DNA from: an uncultured Gammaproteobacteria bacterium
GTDB taxonomy: Bacteria; Pseudomonadota; Gammaproteobacteria; UBA4575
DNA: 64,000 nt
Direction: 5' to 3'
Assembly (NCBI GenBank): GCA_951812785.1
Contig: OX638335.1
Span: 1,975,712 to 2,039,711 of the forward strand
Under the pieces are notes generated by a model that had not been told where the DNA came from, did not search any database, and worked only from the letters and a program-made list of their open reading frames with translations. Positions 58,476 through 64,000 of the stretch are shown piece after piece (within the stretch, counting starts at the first letter, position 1; every line of letters begins with the position of its first letter). The position numbers were made by a program, and so were the translations under genes.

Positions 58476-60137
58476 TTATTGAATGACAGCCAACCCTTCA
58501 CCACGCAAATCAGAGGCCGCTTCAACTTTATTATTTTTTGGATGCCAGATAATGGCGTGCATGTTGCCATAGGTGCGTGACATTTCTTTTAGCGGGTGAC
58601 CTTTGTTGGCAAGCGTTGTTTTTTCTTTTTCTGTTAACGCGTTTATTTCGAATTGAATTTCATCAGGGAGGTATTGGTGATGAAATCTTCGTTGGCTGAC
58701 GATTTCATTTACGTTGGCGCCTTGTTGATAATTGATTAATGCTAGTGCCAGCATACTGATTATTCTGCTCCCTCCGGGCGTGCCCACAATTAGCGTGCGC
58801 TGTTCATCTCGTGCAAACAGTGGCGTCATACTAGATAGCATGCGTTTACCAGGTTCAATGGCATTGGCGTCTGACCCCACTAAGCCCCAAATGTTGGCCA
58901 CACCGCCCGACATGGAGAAATCATCCATTTCATCATTGAGTAATATGCCGGTGCCGGGGGCAACAAAGCCACTGCCGAAAGGGTAGTTGATTGATAATGT
59001 AGCGGCGACATAATTGCCTTCACTATCTAAGACTGAAAAATGTGTGGTGTCTTCTCCTTTGGATGTTAGTGACTTTGCGAGTGATTCACTTGTGCTGGCT
59101 TTTGCTTGGTTGAAGCTAGCAAATTTATCTTGTGCATATTGCTTATTCAGCAATTTGCTTAATGGCATGTCAGTGTAAGCCGGGTCACCTAAATATATTG
59201 CACGGTCTTGGTAAGCACGGCGCATGGCTTCAACGACCTTGTGTATTGATTCGGCATCATTAAGGTCTAATACTGGGCTTTGTTCTAGCATGGCCAGAAT
59301 TTGTGAGATCACCACGCCGCCCGAGGTGGGCGGTGGCGGCATGATTATTTCTATGCCGTGGTAGTCGGTTTTAATCGGTGTTCTTTTCTCAATACTATAG
59401 CTTGCCAAATCTTCTAGGCGCCAAATGCCTCCTGCGGCTTGTACGCCTTGCACCATTTTTTCTGCCACGTCACCATAGTAAAAACCCTTGGCACCTTGTT
59501 GTGCAATTTTTTCTAGTGTGTTGGCTAAATCAGTTTGTCGAACAACAAACTCATGTGGGGGGACTTCGCCCTTATCTAAGAAAATATCGCTCGCTGCGGG
59601 TGACGCTAATAACGCTTGTTGGCGCAAGCTGGCAAGTTTTATGTAATGGTCGCCTGGGGTGAAGCCCTCTTTGGCATATTTGATGGCAGGTTGCAGGTTG
59701 TCTGCTAAGGTCAAACGCCCATAGTGTTTAGTTATATGTTCCAACGCAGCAACTACGCCAGGAATGCCGGCGGCTAATGGACCATTGATTGATTGACCGG
59801 TTAACCTGCCTTCTTCATCTAGATACATATCATGCGTTGCATCCAATGGGGCAACTTCTCTGCCGTCGATGACTACATCGGCATTAGTGGATGAGTCATG
59901 TAACAACCAAAACCCGCCGCCGCCTAAGCCGCTACCATAAGGCTCAACCACCGCTAAAGCAGCACTCATGGCGACAGCTGCATCAAATGCATTGCCGCCT
60001 GTTTGTAATATTTGTTCGCCGGCTTGTGTGGCTAGCTTATGCGCGCTGGCGATGGCGTATGGGTTTTTATTGTCGTCCGCATACGCTAAGCAGGTGAATG
60101 ACACAATTAATATTAAAAGAATTCTGCAAATAATCAT
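58476..60137 (-). CDS. ggt: Gamma-glutamyltransferase
   Basis: 553 residues with a signal peptide (about 1-20). The Thr nucleophile created by self-cleavage is in GEDTTHFSVLD (about residue 365). The substrate and oxyanion regions appear in GGNAFDAAVAMSAALAVVEP, SGLGGGGFW, PPPTSGGVVISQILAM and GTPGGSRIISM. It is a periplasmic heterodimer that cleaves glutathione and gamma-glutamyl peptides. It is followed by the cassette block; the ferredoxin gene lies directly upstream with no gap. Confidence 0.94.
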   Translation of the reverse strand: MIICRILLILIVSFTCLAYADDNKNPYAIASAHKLATQAGEQILQTGGNAFDAAVAMSAALAVVEPYGSGLGGGGFWLLHDSSTNADVVIDGREVAPLDATHDMYLDEEGRLTGQSINGPLAAGIPGVVAALEHITKHYGRLTLADNLQPAIKYAKEGFTPGDHYIKLASLRQQALLASPAASDIFLDKGEVPPHEFVVRQTDLANTLEKIAQQGAKGFYYGDVAEKMVQGVQAAGGIWRLEDLASYSIEKRTPIKTDYHGIEIIMPPPPTSGGVVISQILAMLEQSPVLDLNDAESIHKVVEAMRRAYQDRAIYLGDPAYTDMPLSKLLNKQYAQDKFASFNQAKASTSESLAKSLTSKGEDTTHFSVLDSEGNYVAATLSINYPFGSGFVAPGTGILLNDEMDDFSMSGGVANIWGLVGSDANAIEPGKRMLSSMTPLFARDEQRTLIVGTPGGSRIISMLALALINYQQGANVNEIVSQRRFHHQYLPDEIQFEINALTEKEKTTLANKGHPLKEMSRTYGNMHAIIWHPKNNKVEAASDLRGEGLAVIQ

Positions 60138-60880
<743 letters not shown>

Positions 60881-60913
60881 GGGTAATTTTACTCGGGTTA
60901 TCACTCTGCAACG

Positions 60914-61504
60914 TTATTTCGCTGCCATTAACCCGCATTCTACTTGACCTGCTTTTAACTGTCTCTGCCATTGCCAACTGTCTGGCAATGTTTGGGGGAA
61001 TTTTTCTGGGGAAGCTTCTAAGTAGATCAAACCACCTTTTTTCACGCACTCACTGGCCATTAACATTCGCAGTATTTTGTCAGGATTGTATTTAGCGAAC
61101 GGTGGGTCGAGAAAGATGATGTTGAACTGAGCAGAACAATGTTGCATATATGCTAAGGCATCGGCACAGGTTAAGCTGATTTCTTGCGCATCTAATTTTT
61201 CTACTTGCTGCGAGAGTAATGACACGACTTTTTGATCATTATCGACCAACGTTGCATGGGCTGCGCCACGCGAGACGGCTTCAAAACCTAAAGCACCGCT
61301 ACCGGTAAAAAGATCTAAGCAGTGACTACCTTCGATGCGTGTTTGCAACCAGTTAAATAATGTCTCTCTAACACGGCTTGGTGTGGGACGAACACCCTCT
61401 TGCAGAACAACGGGCAGCTTAGTGCCACGCCAACGCCCAGCAATAACCCTAACTTGCAGAGGCGCTCGCGCTAATTTATGCGTCTTCTTTTGGCTTTTGC
61501 TCAC
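60914..61504 (-). CDS. rsmD: 16S rRNA (guanine-966-N2) methyltransferase
   Basis: 196 residues. RVIAGRWRGTKLPV at the start, then RPTPSRVRETLFNWL, DLFTGSGALGFEAVSRGA (SAM site), and the catalytic FLDPPF. It methylates G966 in 16S rRNA. The start codon overlaps the end of the M16 gene by 29 bases, so it is translated with it. Confidence 0.94.
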   Translation of the reverse strand: MSKSQKKTHKLARAPLQVRVIAGRWRGTKLPVVLQEGVRPTPSRVRETLFNWLQTRIEGSHCLDLFTGSGALGFEAVSRGAAHATLVDNDQKVVSLLSQQVEKLDAQEISLTCADALAYMQHCSAQFNIIFLDPPFAKYNPDKILRMLMASECVKKGGLIYLEASPEKFPQTLPDSWQWQRQLKAGQVECGLMAAK

Positions 61505-62807
61505 TACCGACCACGACAGTCACAAAGGTATCTAAGTCTAGATGCTTACGGAATGCTTGTTTCACATCTTCCAGGCTAACCTTTTCAATATTTTTATTGA
61601 AGTCATTCAAATAGGTTAACGGTAAACCGTAATAACCAATTAACGATAAATAACCTAAAATATCTTTGTTGCTATCGACGCGTAGCGGAAACCCGTTCAT
61701 GATGTTTTGCTTACTTAAGGTGAGCTCTTCTTGTGTTGGGCCATTTTCAATAAAATCGGTGAGTACTTCGTTACATACTTGAATGGCTTCTGTTACCTGG
61801 TCTGAACGTGTTTGCAGGCCAAGCATAAACGGACCAGATTGTTCATAAGGTAAAAAATAACTATACACACTATAAGACAACCCGCGCTCACTGCGCACTT
61901 CTTTCACTAAGCGCGAGGTAAACCCGCCACCACCTAGAATATGGTTGCCCACATATAAATTGAAATAATCTGGGTTGCCACGCTCGATCCCTATTTGCCC
62001 CATCCGCACATGCGATTGTTGAGAGGGGAAATCTACATGTTCTTTTGTTTCTACCGAAGGCTTCACTGCTGTAATTTTTTCTTTTGCACTTCCTTTCGCT
62101 AACGAAGCACTTATTTTATTCGCAATGTCTTTAGCTTGTTTTTGCGAGACATCACCCACAATCGCCAAAATAGAATTTGTCGCGACAAAATAATTTTTGT
62201 GAAATTGTTTTATATCTTTGAGTGCAATCTTGTTTGCACTTTCTTTAGTGCCGCTTCGTGGCTGCGCATAGGGGTGTTGCTGGTAGAGAAGTTCGGAAAA
62301 TTTTCGCCCAACAATATCACTTGGGCGTTGATCACTATCTTCCAAGGCAATTAACAATCTCTTCTTCTCTCTATCAAAATCCCGCTCAGGGAAAGAAGGT
62401 TTTGATACCACATTAATAAACATGGTTAAGGCATCGTTAAAAAACTCATCATCAGTAAGGCTACGCAATATCACACTGGACCGATCTAGATCTACGTTCG
62501 CGCCAAACTGTGCACCGACATCTTCAAACCTTGAGGCAACATCATCAGCATTAAGTTTTCCTGTGCCCTTGTCAAGCAAGCCATGTGTCATCGCTGACAG
62601 GCCTGCTAGCTCATTATCACGCGCGCTACCGGCGTCAAAGGTTAGTGCCAAATCTACCATGGGGAGTTCTGGTGAATTGACATATAACACCTTAATACCA
62701 TTGTCAGTTGTCCATGTATTTATTTCTGATAGGGCATAAACAATGGAAGACATGCTGACACACAAAAATACAATTACAGCTCGAATTGACATAGTGGTTT
62801 TAATCAT
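61476..62807 (-). CDS. M16 metallopeptidase-like subunit lacking the zinc motif
   Basis: 443 residues with a signal peptide (about 1-25). It has the M16 fold, with SELPMVDLALTFDAGSARD and GGGGFTSRLVKEVRSERGLS in the C-terminal half. The zinc motif HxxEH is missing: the equivalent text is LSAMTHGLLDKGT. It is therefore the non-catalytic partner of the zinc-containing gene beside it. The two together form a periplasmic M16B protease. It overlaps rsmD at the end and the catalytic gene by four bases at the start. Confidence 0.85.
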   Translation of the reverse strand: MIKTTMSIRAVIVFLCVSMSSIVYALSEINTWTTDNGIKVLYVNSPELPMVDLALTFDAGSARDNELAGLSAMTHGLLDKGTGKLNADDVASRFEDVGAQFGANVDLDRSSVILRSLTDDEFFNDALTMFINVVSKPSFPERDFDREKKRLLIALEDSDQRPSDIVGRKFSELLYQQHPYAQPRSGTKESANKIALKDIKQFHKNYFVATNSILAIVGDVSQKQAKDIANKISASLAKGSAKEKITAVKPSVETKEHVDFPSQQSHVRMGQIGIERGNPDYFNLYVGNHILGGGGFTSRLVKEVRSERGLSYSVYSYFLPYEQSGPFMLGLQTRSDQVTEAIQVCNEVLTDFIENGPTQEELTLSKQNIMNGFPLRVDSNKDILGYLSLIGYYGLPLTYLNDFNKNIEKVSLEDVKQAFRKHLDLDTFVTVVVGSEQKPKEDA

Positions 62808-64000
62808 TTTTTAACCCCTAAGCCTTGACGCGCTTGCGGCGTTAAATATGCAACTGTTTTAAAGTCATCGACCAAATATTTCTTAGCGACTTCGCGTACA
62901 TCTTCAGCGGTAATTTTTTGTATGTTGTCCGCATAGTCATTCATTGCTTTCCACCCTAGACCAACGGTCTCTAAAGAACCTATCACATAAGCTTGTCTTT
63001 GCACAGAATCTTGTTGATACACTTCGCCTGCCACCACTTGTGCTTTCACACGCTTTAGCTCTCTCTCGCTCACCAGTTCGGTTTGTAATTTTTCTATTTC
63101 CTGACTTATCGCTTGTTCTAATTCTTCTAAGGTATTTTCCGCATTTGGTGTGCCATCGAATAAGAACATACTGTTTCTTGCAGAATATAGATCGTATCCC
63201 GCCCCCGCACTGGCAGCGACTTCTTGCTCACGCACTAGGTGTTTACTTAAGCGAGAACTTCTTCCACCATCGAGTATTCCAGAGAGAATATTTAATGCAT
63301 ACGCTTCGCGGCTATCTTTAACTGTTTTCAATGTTGGCACTTTATAGCCAATGATCATATACGGAAGTTTTGCCACCGCTTTGACTTCAACGCGGCGTGT
63401 CCCTACTTGTCTAGGCTCGAGTCTGGCCTTGAGCGTTGCCACCTCTCTTGATGGCACTGGCCCGTAGTACTTCTCTGCTAACGCGAACACTACCTGGGGG
63501 TCAACATCGCCAGCCACAACCAAGGTGGCATTGTTGGGTGAATACCATTGCTGATACCAATCACGCAGATCTGACACTTGCATATTATCAAGGTCGTTCA
63601 TCCAACCGATCACTGGGTTGTGGTAAGGACTACTATTAAATGCCGTGGCATTGAATTGCTCATAGGTAAGCGCATTTGGGTTGTCTTCTGTGCGCAGTCG
63701 TCTTTCTTCTTTCACCACCTCTAGTTCTTTTGTGAACTCTGATTCGTCTAAATTTAACTGCGCCATACGGTCTGATTCAAGGTCAAAGCTGGTTTCTAAC
63801 TTTGATACATCAAACAATTGGTAATAGGCTGTAAAGTCTCTGCTGGTAAACGCATTATCACGTGCACCGATACTGGCCAATATCTCTGAGAACTTTCCCA
63901 CTGGATACTTAGGCGTCCCCTTAAACATCATGTGTTCTAACACATGAGATACACCGGTAATGCCACCATATTCACTGGCCGATCCGACTTTGTACCAAAC
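62804..64000 (-). CDS. M16 zinc metallopeptidase, catalytic subunit (N-terminus beyond window)
   Basis: 399 codons reach the window edge, starting in the middle of the protein as VWYKVGSASEYGGITG, followed by SHVLEHMMF. HVLEH is the inverted zinc motif HxxEH, and the later EVVKEERR supplies the third zinc ligand Glu. The rest follows the M16 pattern (GWMNDLDNMQVSDLRDWYQ, GGRSSRLSKHLV). It is predicted to be secreted to the periplasm and to digest small peptides. The first 30-60 residues, including the signal peptide, are cut off. It pairs with the non-catalytic gene downstream. Confidence 0.92.
   Translation of the reverse strand, partial: VWYKVGSASEYGGITGVSHVLEHMMFKGTPKYPVGKFSEILASIGARDNAFTSRDFTAYYQLFDVSKLETSFDLESDRMAQLNLDESEFTKELEVVKEERRLRTEDNPNALTYEQFNATAFNSSPYHNPVIGWMNDLDNMQVSDLRDWYQQWYSPNNATLVVAGDVDPQVVFALAEKYYGPVPSREVATLKARLEPRQVGTRRVEVKAVAKLPYMIIGYKVPTLKTVKDSREAYALNILSGILDGGRSSRLSKHLVREQEVAASAGAGYDLYSARNSMFLFDGTPNAENTLEELEQAISQEIEKLQTELVSERELKRVKAQVVAGEVYQQDSVQRQAYVIGSLETVGLGWKAMNDYADNIQKITAEDVREVAKKYLVDDFKTVAYLTPQARQGLGVKK

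Overview
The window looks like a stretch of gammaproteobacterial chromosome of moderate to low GC. The family set and gene order support this: fabA, pepN, bolA, groES-groEL with a CIRCE operator, fxsA-cutA-dsbD, aroQ-accB-accC-prmA, a dusB-fis-purH-purD string, rho/trxA, cca, folB/folK, rpmB-rpmG, mutM, coaD and rsmD. A pyrophosphate-type phosphofructokinase, an AlkB/XylM-type hydroxylase and a XanB2-like chorismatase hint at a marine, hydrocarbon- or C1-associated lineage. I cannot name the genus from sequence alone.

Layout. 1-2.0 kb: truncated membrane hydroxylase, a divergent MerR-type regulator behind an unusual set of nested palindromes, then fabA. 2.2-18 kb: mostly intact metabolic genes (pepN, trhO-tatD-bolA, Nudix, sulfurtransferase, ferredoxin reductase, adk, pfp, galT-like), plus a dead abgT transporter and an EAL-domain remnant. 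18.3-22 kb: an ompW fragment cut by a degenerate IS481-type element that ends two bases from the groEL stop codon, then groEL and groES with a clear promoter and CIRCE. 22-43.2 kb: housekeeping operons in which prmA, a DUF3426 gene and dusB are broken while fis, purH and purD are intact; then rho, trxA, a lipoprotein peptidase, cca, uppP, midA-like, folate genes and rpmB-rpmG. 43.3-49 kb: a dead fatty-acid desaturase, a decayed unidentified gene, a decaying GldA/GldF/GldG-type ABC system, an intact chorismatase and mutM. 49.9-58.5 kb: an accessory block of short, unidirectional minus-strand genes separated by attC-like recombination sites. I see no integrase in the window, so this looks like a cassette cluster without an integrase. 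Two apparently identical 1275-bp IS4-type copies lie in inverted orientation around a single-gene type IIG restriction-modification enzyme. 58.5-64 kb: ggt, ferredoxin, coaD, rsmD and an M16 protease pair whose catalytic member runs off the edge.

Two themes run through the window. First, there is widespread recent gene inactivation. About ten genes carry frameshifts, deletions or single-base nonsense mutations (several amber codons consistent with TGG or CAG having changed to TAG), while core genes are untouched. This suggests relaxed selection, for example in a host-associated or bottlenecked population. Second, the integron-like cassette block has been reworked by an IS whose two copies share the same transposase-inactivating lesions. 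Reading frames and motifs come directly from the sequence. Family names come from recalled knowledge of those families, and no database search was possible.
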